A stretch of 64,000 bases of DNA, taken from NCBI GenBank assembly GCA_937141935.1, contig CAKZQS010000018.1, positions 1 to 64,000 of the forward strand. The letters run 5' to 3'. A program made the translations under genes and the position numbers. Shown piece by piece: positions 1-10,623 of this stretch. The stretch comes from an uncultured Ectothiorhodospiraceae bacterium. GTDB taxonomy: Bacteria; Pseudomonadota; Gammaproteobacteria; Nevskiales; Oceanococcaceae. Each line of letters begins with the position of its first letter. Position 1 is the stretch's first letter. The notes under the pieces were generated by a model, which saw nothing but the letters and a program-made list of their open reading frames with translations, had not been told where the DNA came from and ran no database searches.

Positions 1-243
1 AACAACACTGAGTTTGAACCAGGTGATGACATCTTTGGCGAAATTCCGGGTTATCACGGCGGTTTTGCAGAGTATGTCTGCACTCATGGAAAAACAATGA
101 TGCAGAAACCAGCCGGACTAACCTTCGAGCAAGCCGCCGCCATCCCGCAAGCGGGTGTAATCGCCCTCCAGGGGATTCGTGATAAAGGACAGGTAGAACC
201 GGGGCAAAAGGTATTAATCAATGGTGCGGGTGGCAGTGCGGGT
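1..243 (+). CDS. Fragment of an MDR-family quinone oxidoreductase/alcohol dehydrogenase, cut at both ends
   Basis: Frame 1 is open from base 1 and reads as the middle of a medium-chain dehydrogenase/reductase: GGFAEYV, then PAGLTFEQAAAIPQAG, then the start of the nucleotide-binding fold, VLINGAGGSAG. Members of this family usually continue from there with TFAVQLAK or similar; here the sequence switches to an Ala-rich FimV-like linker without a stop. Base composition also differs: 28 of the first 60 bases are G or C, against 48 of 60 at 541-600. The piece lacks the start of the gene and the whole cofactor-binding half. It cannot be functional as it stands and probably comes from another molecule or organism. 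Confidence 0.7.
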
Positions 244-244
244 G
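224..244. other. Junction of unlike sequences with a 9-bp direct repeat
   Basis: The change from the lower-G+C dehydrogenase sequence to the G+C-rich FimV linker falls here. GTGCGGGTG occurs at 224-232 and again at 236-244, so a short repeat lies at the switch. The reading frame stays open across it. Such microhomology fits a misassembly or a template switch, though a true recombination event cannot be excluded from sequence alone. Confidence 0.55.
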
Positions 245-3027
245 CTCCGGCGGCCGCCGCCGCGGACACGGGCGATGCCGATCTGGTGCGCGGCAATGAG
301 CCGATTCTGCGCGGGGCCCCTGGCCTGCGTGGTGATGGCGCCGGCGTCAGCCGCGCCGCGCCGCGCAGCAGTGCGCGCCGCAGCGGCAACAGCTATGGCC
401 CGGTGCCGGCCGGCAGTGGCCTGTATTCGGTGGCCAAGGAGGTGCAGCCGGCCGGGCTGACGCTGAATCAGGTCGCGCTGAGCCTGTTCGAGGCCAACCC
501 CGCCGCCTTCGAGAACGGCAGCGCCAACAGCCTGCGCCGTGGCGCCACGCTGCAGGTGCCCACCGCCGAGCAGATGGCCGCCGTACCGCCGGCCCAGGCC
601 CAGCGTCGCATGCAGCAGGCGCTGGACGGTGCCACGCCCACGCGCCGCGCCGCCGGCGACGCGCGTGGTGACACGGGCCGTGACGCGGCGCGCGACGCCG
701 CTCGCGATGCAACGCGCGCCGGCGCCAACCCGGCAACCCCGGGCAGCAGCGGCAACCCCGCCAATCGGGACTTCGGTCGCGACAGCGGCAGCGCCAGTGA
801 CAGCCGCAGTGATAGCCGCAGTGACAGCCGCAGTGCCGCCGCCGACAGCGGCCGTTCGGGCACGCTGCCCACGGCGGGCAGCGGCAGCGACGCGCCGGCC
901 GCGGGCGATACGAGCCGGGGCAGCGAGGAAGACTTCGCCACCGCGCCGGACGCCTTTGACGACGCGCCCGACGCCTTCGACAGCGCGCCCGATGCCTTCG
1001 ACACGCCGACCGCGGGCGACAGCGCCGCTGCCGCTGGCGACGACGCCGGGGCCGGCGATGACGCCGGAGCGGGCTTCGGCGAAGAGGGCTTCGAAGAGGA
1101 CGGCTTCACCGACGAGGGCGATGTCGTCGTCAACGTGAACCAGGACGTCGACCAGTCCGAGCGCGCCGCGCCGGTGCGTCGCAGCGAAGGTGGCGGCGTG
1201 CCCGACACCGTCTTCGGGCTGCCGCTGTGGATGGTGGCCGCCGTCGTGGTTGTCATCGTGCTGTTGCTGCTGGCCGCGCTGCTGCGCCGCCGCGGCAAGC
1301 GCGGCGACGAGCCCGATGTGGTGATGGCCGCCCCGCCGAACGAAGGCGTGGGCAAGCCGCGCCCGGCCGACGAGGCCTTTGCCACGACGGCCACGACCGC
1401 CGCCGCCGTCGCCTCGACGCGCAGCGAGGACGAGGACGACACCTTCGACACGGTGACGCTGGATCAGGCGCCGCTGACCGAGGGCGAGTCGGATCGCGCG
1501 CCGGATGGCGACAGCGTGACCCGCGAGTTCGTCGCGGCCGACACCGTCGACCAGTCCGACACGCAGCCCGATGGCGTGGATCCGAGCCTGCTCGACACGA
1601 CGGCGATGGACGACACCCAGGCCGTGAGCCCGGCCGAGGACACGCCCACGCTGGCCGGCTTCGACACCGTGGACGGTGGCGAGGAGGAGGATCCCTTTGC
1701 GCTGGATGCCGAGAGCTCCAGCGACGATGCGGCCCTGACCGGCCACGACACGATCTCCATCGATATCAGCCAGGACGACCCGATCTCCGAGGCCGATTTC
1801 CACATGGCCTATGGCCTGTACGACGAGGCCGAGGCCACGCTGAAGTCGGCGCTGGAGAAGGAGCCGGAGCGGCTGGACCTGCGCGAGAAGCTGGCCGAAA
1901 CCTATTTCGCCGCCGGCAAGACCGAGGACTTCGAGGCGGTGGCCAAGGAGATCCACGAGCGCGACCCGAACTCGCAGGCCTGGGGCAATGTGGCGCTGCT
2001 GGGCAGCCAGCTGCTGCCGGATTCGCCGCTGTTCCAGGACGGCGCCAGCGGCGCCGCCGTGGACATGGACTTTGACACCGGCGACGGCGACGGCGGCGAT
2101 GCCGCCGAGCCGGGAGACAACTGGGCCGAGGAGCCGGTGGCGGCCGTCGAGCCGGAGCAGGCCGAGGAGCTCAAGGCCGACAGCGACGACAACAGCATCG
2201 ACTTTGATGCGGCGTCCGACCTGACGCCGCCTGGCGACAGCGACGGCAAGAGTGCCAGCGCCGGCACCGAGCCTGCCGCCGACCAGGGCAACGTCATCGA
2301 CTTCGACGACAGCCTGCTCACGAGCGATAGCGACAGCGGGGCTGGCGGCGGCGACGCCGCACCGGCGCAGGACCCGGCGGGCGGCGCGCCCGAGGATCAG
2401 CCGACCATGCAGCTGGATGTGGCCGACCTGGAGCTGCCCGACGCGCCGGCCGGCGACGATGCCGACAGCGGTCTGGAGTTCAGCGGCCCCAGCGCCGACG
2501 CGGCGGGGGACGACGACGAGCTGAGCCTGGACAGCCTGGACGACGACTTCGGCGACAGCGGCGACTCGGGCGAGGAGCTGACGCTGGAGGACCTGAGCGA
2601 CGACGGCGGCGACTTCGAACTGGGCGAGCTGGACACCGACGGCGACAGCGGCGAGGACCTGTCCTCGGAGGAGCTGTCGGGCGGCGACTTCACGCTGGAC
2701 GAAGAGGGCGCCGGCGACGCGCCGCTGGACGACCAGACCATCGACATGGGCGATGAGACGCTGGCCGCCACGGATCCCGAGGAAGACGCGGCGCTGCAGA
2801 GCCTGCAGGACGAGGCCGCCGGCAGCCAGACCATCGACTTCGACGAGTTCGAAGCCGAGGACACGGTGTCCGAGGGCGATGACATGTCCGGCAAGCTGGA
2901 CCTGGCGCGGGCCTACATCGACATGAGCGAGATCGACATGGCGCGCTCGCTGCTCGATGAGGTCGCGGCCCGCGGCAACGAAGACCAGCAGACCGAAGCC
3001 CGCGCGATGTTGGAGAGCCTGGGCTGA
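244..3027 (+). CDS. fimV: FimV-like peptidoglycan-binding pilus assembly protein, N-terminus missing
   Basis: FimV is an inner-membrane hub of type IV pili and polar organisation. In order are seen: the LysM-like FimV core (YGPVPAGSGLYSVAKEV through the GATLQVP motif, 394-561), a long Ala/Asp/Ser-rich linker, one membrane span (about 1219-1284) followed by Arg/Lys-rich residues, a helical TPR-like stretch (about 1789-2040), a very acidic region, and the conserved FimV C-terminal domain (2887-3024, with KLDLARAYIDM and GDDMSG). The signal peptide and N-terminal domain are absent because the frame runs into the dehydrogenase fragment at about 240. Position upstream of truA and the trp genes matches Pseudomonas. 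Identity is secure; the start is not in the window. Confidence 0.88.
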   Translation, partial: APAAAAADTGDADLVRGNEPILRGAPGLRGDGAGVSRAAPRSSARRSGNSYGPVPAGSGLYSVAKEVQPAGLTLNQVALSLFEANPAAFENGSANSLRRGATLQVPTAEQMAAVPPAQAQRRMQQALDGATPTRRAAGDARGDTGRDAARDAARDATRAGANPATPGSSGNPANRDFGRDSGSASDSRSDSRSDSRSAAADSGRSGTLPTAGSGSDAPAAGDTSRGSEEDFATAPDAFDDAPDAFDSAPDAFDTPTAGDSAAAAGDDAGAGDDAGAGFGEEGFEEDGFTDEGDVVVNVNQDVDQSERAAPVRRSEGGGVPDTVFGLPLWMVAAVVVVIVLLLLAALLRRRGKRGDEPDVVMAAPPNEGVGKPRPADEAFATTATTAAAVASTRSEDEDDTFDTVTLDQAPLTEGESDRAPDGDSVTREFVAADTVDQSDTQPDGVDPSLLDTTAMDDTQAVSPAEDTPTLAGFDTVDGGEEEDPFALDAESSSDDAALTGHDTISIDISQDDPISEADFHMAYGLYDEAEATLKSALEKEPERLDLREKLAETYFAAGKTEDFEAVAKEIHERDPNSQAWGNVALLGSQLLPDSPLFQDGASGAAVDMDFDTGDGDGGDAAEPGDNWAEEPVAAVEPEQAEELKADSDDNSIDFDAASDLTPPGDSDGKSASAGTEPAADQGNVIDFDDSLLTSDSDSGAGGGDAAPAQDPAGGAPEDQPTMQLDVADLELPDAPAGDDADSGLEFSGPSADAAGDDDELSLDSLDDDFGDSGDSGEELTLEDLSDDGGDFELGELDTDGDSGEDLSSEELSGGDFTLDEEGAGDAPLDDQTIDMGDETLAATDPEEDAALQSLQDEAAGSQTIDFDEFEAEDTVSEGDDMSGKLDLARAYIDMSEIDMARSLLDEVAARGNEDQQTEARAMLESLG
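796..1005 (+). repeat. Degenerate tandem repeats inside the fimV linker
   Basis: Two in-frame repeat tracts are visible. A 12-bp unit AGTGACAGCCGC recurs at 796-807, 808-819 (one change) and 820-831, encoding Ser-Asp-Ser-Arg. A 21-bp unit encoding Ala-Pro-Asp-Ala-Phe-Asp-X occurs three times at 943-963, 964-984 and 985-1005. Both lie between the LysM-like core and the membrane span, a region that varies in length among FimV proteins. Confidence 0.75.
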
Positions 3028-3200
3028 TTGCAAGCACGCTGGCCGGGCCCCGGCCCGGCCTCGTCGGCTGCCTCAACATCCTGCTGACGGCGGCGCTCTC
3101 GGCGCTGCTGCCCGCGGCCGGCCTGGCCCTGCTGCTGGCCGGCTGGTCGCTGTATGCGCTGCGCGGTGGTCGGCCGCTGTGGCGGGTCATCGCGGGCCGG

Positions 3201-3764
3201 GTGCAGGCGCTGCGCTGGTTCCTGCTGGCGCTGCTGATCCTGCACGGCGCGGGCCTGTGGTGGGCCCCCGCCGGCGCCCGGCTGCCGATTGCCCTGGAGG
3301 CGGCGCGCCAGCTGGGGGTGCTGATCACCCTGGTGGTCGCCGTCACGGCGGTGCTGGAGCCGCTGACGGTGGCCCAGCGCATCCGCGCCTTCAGCGCCCT
3401 GCTGACGCCGCTGCGCCCTCTGGGCCTTGCGCCGGAGCGGGTGGGCCGCATGCTGGCCTCGGCGCTGGAGGATGCGCAGGGCCTGCGCGAGCAGCTGCAG
3501 CAGGCGCGCCGCAGTGCCGCGACGGAGGCTGGCGAGCGGCAGGCCGGCGGCACCGAGCAGGCAGCCGGCGCGCGCCCCGGCGCCCTGGCGCAGGCCATCG
3601 ACCGCGTCGCGACGCTGTGCCTGGAGATCGAGCGCATGCCGCAGCCGCCCGCAGCGGCGCCGGAGGCGGCGCCGGGCCCGGCGCAACCGCCGCGCAACTG
3701 GCTGGCCACGTTGCCCCTGTTGCTGCTGCTGGGCTGGGTGCTCGGGGGTGGGCTGCATGGCTGA
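3201..3764 (+). CDS. EcfT/CbiQ-like inner-membrane protein of unknown role
   Basis: From GTG 3201 the protein has 187 residues: a hydrophobic N-terminus, a second hydrophobic stretch (LGVLITLVVAVTAVL), a cytoplasmic-type helix with LTPLRPLGLAPERVGRMLASALE, which resembles the coupling segment of EcfT/CbiQ transport proteins, a low-complexity Ala/Gln part and a C-terminal span ending LLLLLGWVLGGGLHG. The frame stays open and strongly hydrophobic back to 3027, right behind the fimV stop (LVGCLNILLTAALSALLPAAG at 3060 on), but contains no ATG, GTG or TTG there; the true start may be a rare codon (ATT 3027 or CTG 3024, behind GGAGAG at 3012). It overlaps truA by 8 bases. The family assignment is tentative. 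Confidence 0.6.
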   Translation: MQALRWFLLALLILHGAGLWWAPAGARLPIALEAARQLGVLITLVVAVTAVLEPLTVAQRIRAFSALLTPLRPLGLAPERVGRMLASALEDAQGLREQLQQARRSAATEAGERQAGGTEQAAGARPGALAQAIDRVATLCLEIERMPQPPAAAPEAAPGPAQPPRNWLATLPLLLLLGWVLGGGLHG

Positions 3765-4596
3765 GAGCGAGCCGACCCGCGCGGCGCGCGGCGACCAGGC
3801 CGGCGGCGAGATGCAGACGCTGGCGGCCTATGTGGAATATGACGGCCGCGGCTTCGTGGGCTGGCAGGCCCAGCACGGCCTGCGCAGCGTGCAGGGCGAG
3901 GTGGAGCGCGCGCTGGGCGTGATCGCCAACGAGACGGTGCGGCTGCGCTGTGCCGGGCGCACCGATGCCGGCGTGCACGCCACCGGCCAGGTGGTGCACT
4001 GGCAAACCACCGCGCAGCGCACGGCGCGCAGCTGGATGCTGGGCACCAACGCCAACCTGCCGCCCGATGTCAGCCTGTACTGGGTGGGCCGCGTGGCCGA
4101 TGATTTCGATGCCCGCTTCCGCGCCGTGTCGCGCCGCTACCGCTACCTGATACTGAACACGCCGGCGCGCTCGGCGCTGCATGCGGGCCGCTGCCTGTAT
4201 GAGCCCCGGCCCCTGGCGCTGGCGCCCATGCAGCAGGCCGCCGCAAGGCTGGTGGGCGAGCGCGATTTCAGCGCCTTTCGCGGGCGCGACTGCCAGGCGC
4301 GCAGCCCGGTCAAGCGGGTGCATTCGCTGGAGCTGGCCCGCGCCGGCGCCTGGATCACGCTGGACATCCACGCCGGCGGTTTCCTGCACAACATGGTGCG
4401 CAACATCGTCGGCACGCTGATCGAGGTGGGGCGGGGCGCCCGCCCCCCCGAATGGATCGACGCGGTGCTGGCCAGCGGCCGCCGCGAGCGCGCCGGGCCC
4501 ACCGTCGCGCCCGGCGGGCTGTACTTCCTTGGGGCAGAATACGAGGATCATTTCGGCTTGCCGCCCTTCCGGCGCCTGCCTCTGCCCCTGGAGTAG
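3757..4596 (+). CDS. truA: tRNA pseudouridine(38-40) synthase TruA
   Basis: TruA isomerises uridines 38, 39 and 40 in the anticodon stem-loop of many tRNAs. The 279-residue product begins MAESEPTRAARGD and has the usual N-terminal strand (AYVEYDGRGFVGWQ), the catalytic motif GRTDAGVHATGQV with Asp at residue 70, the RRYRYLI segment, and the C-terminal motif FLHNMVRNIVGTLIEVG. The start ATG 3757 overlaps the upstream stop (ATGGCTGA); longer in-frame extensions upstream have no TruA character. Its place between fimV and trpF is the common one in pseudomonads, and trpF follows after six bases. Confidence 0.96.
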   Translation: MAESEPTRAARGDQAGGEMQTLAAYVEYDGRGFVGWQAQHGLRSVQGEVERALGVIANETVRLRCAGRTDAGVHATGQVVHWQTTAQRTARSWMLGTNANLPPDVSLYWVGRVADDFDARFRAVSRRYRYLILNTPARSALHAGRCLYEPRPLALAPMQQAAARLVGERDFSAFRGRDCQARSPVKRVHSLELARAGAWITLDIHAGGFLHNMVRNIVGTLIEVGRGARPPEWIDAVLASGRRERAGPTVAPGGLYFLGAEYEDHFGLPPFRRLPLPLE

Positions 4597-4602
4597 CCCG
4601 CG

Positions 4603-5261
4603 ATGAGCCGCACCCGCATCAAGTTCTGCGGCCTGCGCTCGCCCGCCGACATCGAGGCCGCCGCCAATGCCGGCGCCGATGCCGTGGGCTTTGTGTTCCA
4701 CCCCGCCAGCAAACGCCATGTGCAGGCCGCCGACGTGGCCGCCTGGTGGCGCGATGCGCCGCCCTTTCTGGCCTCGGTGTTCCTGTTCATGGATGCATCC
4801 GCCGAGGCGGTGGACGCCGTATTGCAACAGGTGCAACCCGATTACCTGCAGTTTCACGGCGACGAAAGCCCGAACTTCTGCGCCGGTTTTGGCCGCCCCT
4901 GGATCAAGGCCCTGCCCATGGGCGACCCCGCGCGCGGCCGCGCGATGGCCGCCGCGCACCATGCCGCGGCCGCGCTGCTGGCCGACAGCCACGGCGGCGC
5001 CCAGCGCAGCGGCGGCAGCGGGCACGCCTTCGACTGGGGCCAGCTCGCGGGCCTGCCGCCGCGGCTGATTGTGGCCGGTGGCCTCGACGCCAGCCGCGTC
5101 GGCGCGCTGATTCGCGCCCATCGCCCCTGGGGCGTGGACGTCAGCAGCGGCATCGAGGACACCCCGGGCCGCAAGTCAGCCCTTAGAATGGAAGCCTTCG
5201 CCGCCGCGGTCCGCGAGGCCGACGCCGCATCTCCCCCGCCCACCGAGGACCCCCCATCGCC

Positions 5262-5265
<4 letters not shown>
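4603..5265 (+). CDS. trpF: Phosphoribosylanthranilate isomerase
   Basis: TrpF carries out the Amadori rearrangement of phosphoribosylanthranilate to CdRP in tryptophan synthesis. The protein has 220 residues, close to the family norm. The active-site cysteine is in KFCGL (Cys9) and the catalytic aspartate in AGGLDASRV; the phosphate-binding end is [16 protein letters not shown]. The last four bases overlap trpB (ATGA), so the two are probably translationally coupled. As in pseudomonads, trpF is separate from trpC, and trpC, trpD and trpE are not in the window. Confidence 0.96.
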
Positions 5266-6469
<1,204 letters not shown>

Positions 6470-6473
<4 letters not shown>

Positions 6474-7288
6474 GCCGTCTGCAGCAACGCCTGGAACACT
6501 GCGCGGCCGAGGGCCGCGCCGCGCTGATTCCGTACCTGACCGGCGGTGACCCGGAGCCGGCGGCGACGCCGGCGCTGATGCATGCGCTGGTGGAGGGTGG
6601 GGCGGACATCCTGGAACTGGGCGTGCCCTTCACCGACCCCATGGCCGATGGCCCGACAATTCAACTCGCCTGCGAGCGCGCGCTGGCCGCCGGCACCACC
6701 GTCACCCATGTGCTGGACGCCGTGCGCGCCTTCCGTGAGCGCGATGCCGACACGCCGGTGGTGCTGATGGGCTACCTGAACCCGATGATCCGCAGCAGTG
6801 CCGAGCGCTTCTGCGCCGATGCGGCAGACGCGGGCGTGGATGGCGTGCTGGCTGTCGACCTGACGGTGGAGGAGGCCGACACGCTGCAGCCGGCGCTGCA
6901 GGCGCAGGGCCTGGACTGCATCTTTTTGCTGGCGCCGACCACCAGCCCCGAGCGGGCGCGGCGCATGTCCGAGACCGGCAGCGGCTATCTGTATTACGTC
7001 TCGCTGAAGGGTGTGACCGGCAGCGCCGCGCTGGATGCGCAGGCCGTGGCCGACAAGCTTGCGTCGCTGCGGGAGGTCGTGACCCTGCCGCTGGCCGTGG
7101 GCTTTGGCATCCGCGACGCCGCGGACGCCGAGAAGGTGGCCGCCAGCGCCGATGGCGTCGTGGTGGGCAGCGCCCTGGTCGAGCTGATCGCCAAGGCCGG
7201 CCGCGGTGATGACACGCTGCCGGCCACCTTGCGCGACGCCGCCGCCAAGCTGCGTCAGGGTGTGGAGGCCGCGCGGGCTCGCCGATGA
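6470..7288 (+). CDS. trpA: Tryptophan synthase alpha subunit
   Basis: TrpA cleaves indole-3-glycerol phosphate and channels indole to TrpB. The GTG start at 6470 overlaps the trpB TGA by four bases and gives 272 residues. The two catalytic residues fall at the textbook numbers: Glu49 in [11 protein letters not shown] and Asp60 in [12 protein letters not shown] at the N-terminus and [11 protein letters not shown] plus VVVGSALVE (phosphate binding) near the C-terminus are also present. The frame is open far upstream within trpB, but that part is only a shadow. Confidence 0.96.
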
Positions 7289-8166
7289 GCTGGCTCGAGA
7301 AAATCATGCCCTCGCGCATCGGCACGGCCCAGGAGGGCCGGCACAGCGTGCCCGAGGGCCTGTGGGCCAAGTGCCGCAGCTGCAGCGCGATGCTTTACCG
7401 CGCCGAGCTGGAGCGGGCCAGCGAGGTCTGCCCCAAATGCGGCGCGCACCACCCGATCAGCGCCCGACGCCGCGTGGACTTGTTGCTGGACGAGAGCGGC
7501 CGCGAAGAGCTGGCCGAGGGGCTGCGCGCCTCCGACCCGCTGAAGTTTCGCGACCTGAAGAAATACCGCGACCGCCTGACCGCGGCCGAAAAGAGCAGCC
7601 GCGAGAAGGAGGCCCTGCTGGTCTTTCGCGGCAGCATCAGCGGCCAGCCGGTGGTGCTGGCCGTGTTCGAGTTCGGCTTTATCGGCGGCTCGATGGGCAG
7701 CGTGGTGGGCGAGAAGTTCGTGCGCGCCGTGCGCGCGGCCATCGAGGACAACCGCCCCTTCGTCTGCATCAGCGCCTCCGGCGGCGCGCGCATGCAGGAG
7801 GCGCTGTATTCGCTGATGCAGATGGCCAAGGTCAGCGCCGCGCTGGGCCTGCTGGCCCAGGCCGGGCTGCCCTATATCTCGGTGATGACCGATTCGACCA
7901 TGGGCGGCGTCAGCGCCAGCCTGGCCATGCTGGGCGACATTCACATCGCCGAGCCCGGCGCGCTGATCGGCTTTGCCGGCCCGCGGGTCATCGAGCAGAC
8001 CGTGCGCCAGAAGCTGCCGGAGGGTTTCCAGCGCGCCGAGTTCTTGCTGGAGCACGGCCATATCGACATGATCTGCGACCGCCGCGAGCTGCGCGCCACG
8101 CTGGCCCGTTTGCTCGGCATGCTGATGCACCGGCCTGCCGGAGACGCGAGCACCCCGCAGGCGTGA
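7285..8166 (+). CDS. accD: Acetyl-CoA carboxylase carboxyltransferase subunit beta
   Basis: AccD is one half of the carboxyltransferase that makes malonyl-CoA; AccA, its partner, is not in the window. The 293 residues begin with the four-cysteine zinc finger (Cys30, Cys33, Cys49, Cys52) and continue with the crotonase-type fold, including [18 protein letters not shown] and the glycine-rich [13 protein letters not shown]. The start overlaps the trpA stop (ATGA). Its place between trpA and folC is standard in gammaproteobacteria. Confidence 0.97.
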   Translation: MSWLEKIMPSRIGTAQEGRHSVPEGLWAKCRSCSAMLYRAELERASEVCPKCGAHHPISARRRVDLLLDESGREELAEGLRASDPLKFRDLKKYRDRLTAAEKSSREKEALLVFRGSISGQPVVLAVFEFGFIGGSMGSVVGEKFVRAVRAAIEDNRPFVCISASGGARMQEALYSLMQMAKVSAALGLLAQAGLPYISVMTDSTMGGVSASLAMLGDIHIAEPGALIGFAGPRVIEQTVRQKLPEGFQRAEFLLEHGHIDMICDRRELRATLARLLGMLMHRPAGDASTPQA

Positions 8167-9446
8167 GCCCGGGCAGCGTTGCCGACTGGCTGGACTACCA
8201 GCAGCGGCTGCACCCGCAGGGCATCGCGCTGGGCCTGGAGCGCGTCAGCCAGGTCTGGCAACGACTGGCCGCCGAGCGGCCGCCGCTGCCGCGCGTCATC
8301 AGCGTCGCCGGCACCAATGGCAAGGGCAGCTGCGTGCACGCGCTGGCGGCCCTGGCCGCGGCGGCGGGCAAACGCTGCGGGCGCTACACCTCGCCGCACC
8401 TGTACCGCTACAACGAGCGCATCGTGGTCGATGGCCAGCCCATCGACGACGCGGCTCTGTGTGCCGCCTTTGCGGCCGTCGAGCAGGCCCGCGGGGACAT
8501 CGCACTGACCTTCTTCGAGTTCGGCACCCTGGCCGCGCTGTGGCACTTCGCCGGCGCCGGCCTGGACCTGGTGCTGCTGGAGGTCGGCCTGGGGGGGCGG
8601 CTGGATGCCACCAACATCATTGACGCCGACGTCGCGGTGCTGCTGGCCATCGGCCGCGACCACGAGGCCTGGCTGGGCTCGGAGCTCGCCGGCATTGCGG
8701 CGGAAAAGGCCGGCATTACCCGCGCCGGGCGCCCGGCCATCGTGGGCGATGCCGGCGGCGCCGCGCTGTATGCGCCGGCGCTGGCGCGGCGCGGCGTGCA
8801 GGCTACGGTTTGCGGCCAGGATTATCAGCTGCAGGTTGGCGGCGCCGGCCCGGGCCGCCTGGCGGTGGCCATGCAGGGGCCGCACTGCGACGCCGGGCTG
8901 CGCTGGGAGCAGTCGGACACGCTGCTGCCGGCCAATCTGGCCGCGGCGGTGCAGGCCTGGCAGATGCTGGACTGGGGCCCGGCGCCGACTGCCGCATTGG
9001 CGCAGCTCGCCGTGCCCGGCCGCTGTGAGCGCCGGCGCATCGCCGAGGGCGAGCTGATACTGGACGTGGCCCATAACGGCCCGGCCGCGCAGCGGCTGGC
9101 CGACTGGCTCGCCGCGCAGCCGCCGGCGGAGCAGGCGCTGGTGATCGGCGTGCTGGCGGACAAGTCGGCGGCGGACATCGTGGCGCCGTTGGCGGCGCAG
9201 ATGGCCCGCATCGAGGCCTGCGACCTGCCGCCACCGCGCGGCGCCGCGGCCAAGACGCTGCTGGCGGCCGTGCCCGTCCATTGCCAGCCGCCCGGCGCTG
9301 CGGCGGCGGGGCCGGTGCTGCGGGCGCACGCCGGCCCGGCGGCAGCGCTGGCGGCGGCCCGCGAGTGGGCCGCCACCGTCGCGGGGCCGGCGCGCATTAT
9401 CATTTGCGGCTCGTTTCAGACGCTGAGTGGGGCGGATCTTGACTGA
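8163..9446 (+). CDS. folC: Bifunctional dihydrofolate synthase/folylpolyglutamate synthase
   Basis: FolC joins dihydropteroate to glutamate and extends the polyglutamate tail of folates. GTG 8163, overlapping the accD stop by four bases, gives 427 residues. The P-loop GTNGKGS is at 50-56, followed by the [15 protein letters not shown] segment; [11 protein letters not shown] and the C-terminal domain motif [13 protein letters not shown] are clear. The frame is open upstream through accD, but only the part from 8163 is homologous to FolC. The 3' end overlaps the SPOR gene. Confidence 0.95.
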   Translation: MSPGSVADWLDYQQRLHPQGIALGLERVSQVWQRLAAERPPLPRVISVAGTNGKGSCVHALAALAAAAGKRCGRYTSPHLYRYNERIVVDGQPIDDAALCAAFAAVEQARGDIALTFFEFGTLAALWHFAGAGLDLVLLEVGLGGRLDATNIIDADVAVLLAIGRDHEAWLGSELAGIAAEKAGITRAGRPAIVGDAGGAALYAPALARRGVQATVCGQDYQLQVGGAGPGRLAVAMQGPHCDAGLRWEQSDTLLPANLAAAVQAWQMLDWGPAPTAALAQLAVPGRCERRRIAEGELILDVAHNGPAAQRLADWLAAQPPAEQALVIGVLADKSAADIVAPLAAQMARIEACDLPPPRGAAAKTLLAAVPVHCQPPGAAAAGPVLRAHAGPAAALAAAREWAATVAGPARIIICGSFQTLSGADLD

Positions 9447-9963
9447 GGGGCGCAAGCAGAGGCTGGTCGGCAGTGCGGTATTCGCCCTGCTGGCGCTGAT
9501 ACTGCTGCCGTGGATGTTCTCCGACCCGGTGGACCCACGCAGCACGATCCGCAGCCGTTTCGCGGCGGAGCAGGCGCCGTTGCGGCCGGCCGTCGCGGCG
9601 CAGCCCGAGGCCACGGCCGCGCCGCGCACGAGCCCGGCCATCGCGGCCGCGCGGCCCACGCCGACGGTCGAAGCCCGTGCCGCCGTCGACCGCGCATCGC
9701 CCAGCCCGGCGCCCGTGGCGCCCGCGCCCAGCCGCGACTGGCGGCTGCAGCTGGCCAGCTATGTCAGCGAGGCCCCGGCGCGCGCCTTCATGGCAAAGCT
9801 GCGCAAGGCCGGGCACAGCCCGCACCTGGAAACCGACCGCAGCGGCGCGCGCACCGTGTACCGCGTGCGGCTGCTGTTTCGCGCCCCGCAGGACGAGGCG
9901 CAGGCGCTGCAGGCCGCGCTGAACCGCGAATACCGCATCCAGTCGGTGCTCAGCGCCCGATGA
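9427..9963 (+). CDS. dedD: SPOR-domain cell-division protein, DedD-like
   Basis: SPOR proteins bind denuded septal peptidoglycan. After a short cytoplasmic start ([10 protein letters not shown]) comes one membrane span (AVFALLALILLPWMF), an Ala/Pro-rich periplasmic linker and a C-terminal SPOR domain (WRLQLASYVSEAPARAFMAKLRKAG, then RVRLLFRAPQDEAQAL). GTG 9427 gives 178 residues; TTG 9439 would give [11 protein letters not shown], closer to the family start, and a shorter overlap with folC. The folC-dedD-cvpA-purF order matches E. coli and Pseudomonas. Confidence 0.88.
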   Translation: MGRILTEGRKQRLVGSAVFALLALILLPWMFSDPVDPRSTIRSRFAAEQAPLRPAVAAQPEATAAPRTSPAIAAARPTPTVEARAAVDRASPSPAPVAPAPSRDWRLQLASYVSEAPARAFMAKLRKAGHSPHLETDRSGARTVYRVRLLFRAPQDEAQALQAALNREYRIQSVLSAR

Positions 9964-10011
9964 TTCGGGTGCCGCGCAGGCAGTATCGGGCCGGGCAGGG
10001 CGGCGCTGCGG

Positions 10012-10017
10012 TAAAAT
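10012..10017 (+). promoter_or_regulatory. cvpA: Candidate -10 element before cvpA
   Basis: TAAAAT, five of six matches to TATAAT, stands 29 bases before the cvpA start in the only gap (82 bases) between folC/dedD and cvpA-purF. No good -35 hexamer is seen at the expected distance, so this is a weak call. Confidence 0.35.
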
Positions 10018-10045
10018 GTCAGGTCGATGACTATCGTGTGGCGCC

Positions 10046-10621
10046 GTGATCGAGGGATTGGTCTGGGCTGACTACCTGCTCGCCGGGGTGCTGCTGATCT
10101 CCCTGTTGATCGGCCTGTTCCGCGGCTTCGTCAAGGAAGTCTTCTCGCTGGCCTCGTGGATTTTTGCCGTGTGGGCCGCGTTGCAGCTGGGCCCGGCTGT
10201 GGCCGAGCGCTGGCTGGCCAGCCTGGAGTCGCCCACCATGCGCATGGGCGCCGCCTATGCGGGCGTGTTCCTGGTGGTGCTGATCTGTGGCGCGATCCTG
10301 GCGCACATGGTCACGCTGCTGGTGAACCGCACCCACCTGCAGGGCACCGACCGCAGCCTGGGCCTGGTGTTTGGCCTGCTGCGCGGCGCGGTGATTGCGA
10401 CCGGCCTGATCCTGCTGGCGCGCATCACGCCGCTGCCGCAGGAATCCTGGTGGCGCGAATCGGCGCTGATTCCGCATTTCGAACGCCTGGCCGACTGGAC
10501 GGCCCGGCAATTGCCTGAGGGCTGGGTTCCCGAGGCCCCCCCGGCGATAGACGCCGCCGGCATGCTCGATGGCCGCCCGGCCAACCCCGCTCCCGCCCCT
10601 CCCGAACCGCAGGAATCCTGA
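10046..10621 (+). CDS. cvpA: CvpA family inner-membrane protein
   Basis: CvpA is a small membrane protein first known from colicin V export and linked to envelope homeostasis; its biochemical activity is unsettled. The 191-residue product begins at GTG 10046 and has four hydrophobic spans, starting [29 protein letters not shown], which is the family signature. A Pro/Glu-rich cytoplasmic tail follows. purF begins two bases after the stop, the same pairing as in E. coli, so co-transcription is very likely. Confidence 0.93.
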   Translation: MIEGLVWADYLLAGVLLISLLIGLFRGFVKEVFSLASWIFAVWAALQLGPAVAERWLASLESPTMRMGAAYAGVFLVVLICGAILAHMVTLLVNRTHLQGTDRSLGLVFGLLRGAVIATGLILLARITPLPQESWWRESALIPHFERLADWTARQLPEGWVPEAPPAIDAAGMLDGRPANPAPAPPEPQES

Positions 10622-10623
10622 CA

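Noticed and set aside
214-3033. 939-codon open frame on the minus strand opposite fimV
   Set aside because: It mirrors the codon structure of fimV in a G+C-rich sequence, has no recognisable domain and is rich in Val/Ala/Gly/Arg repeats.
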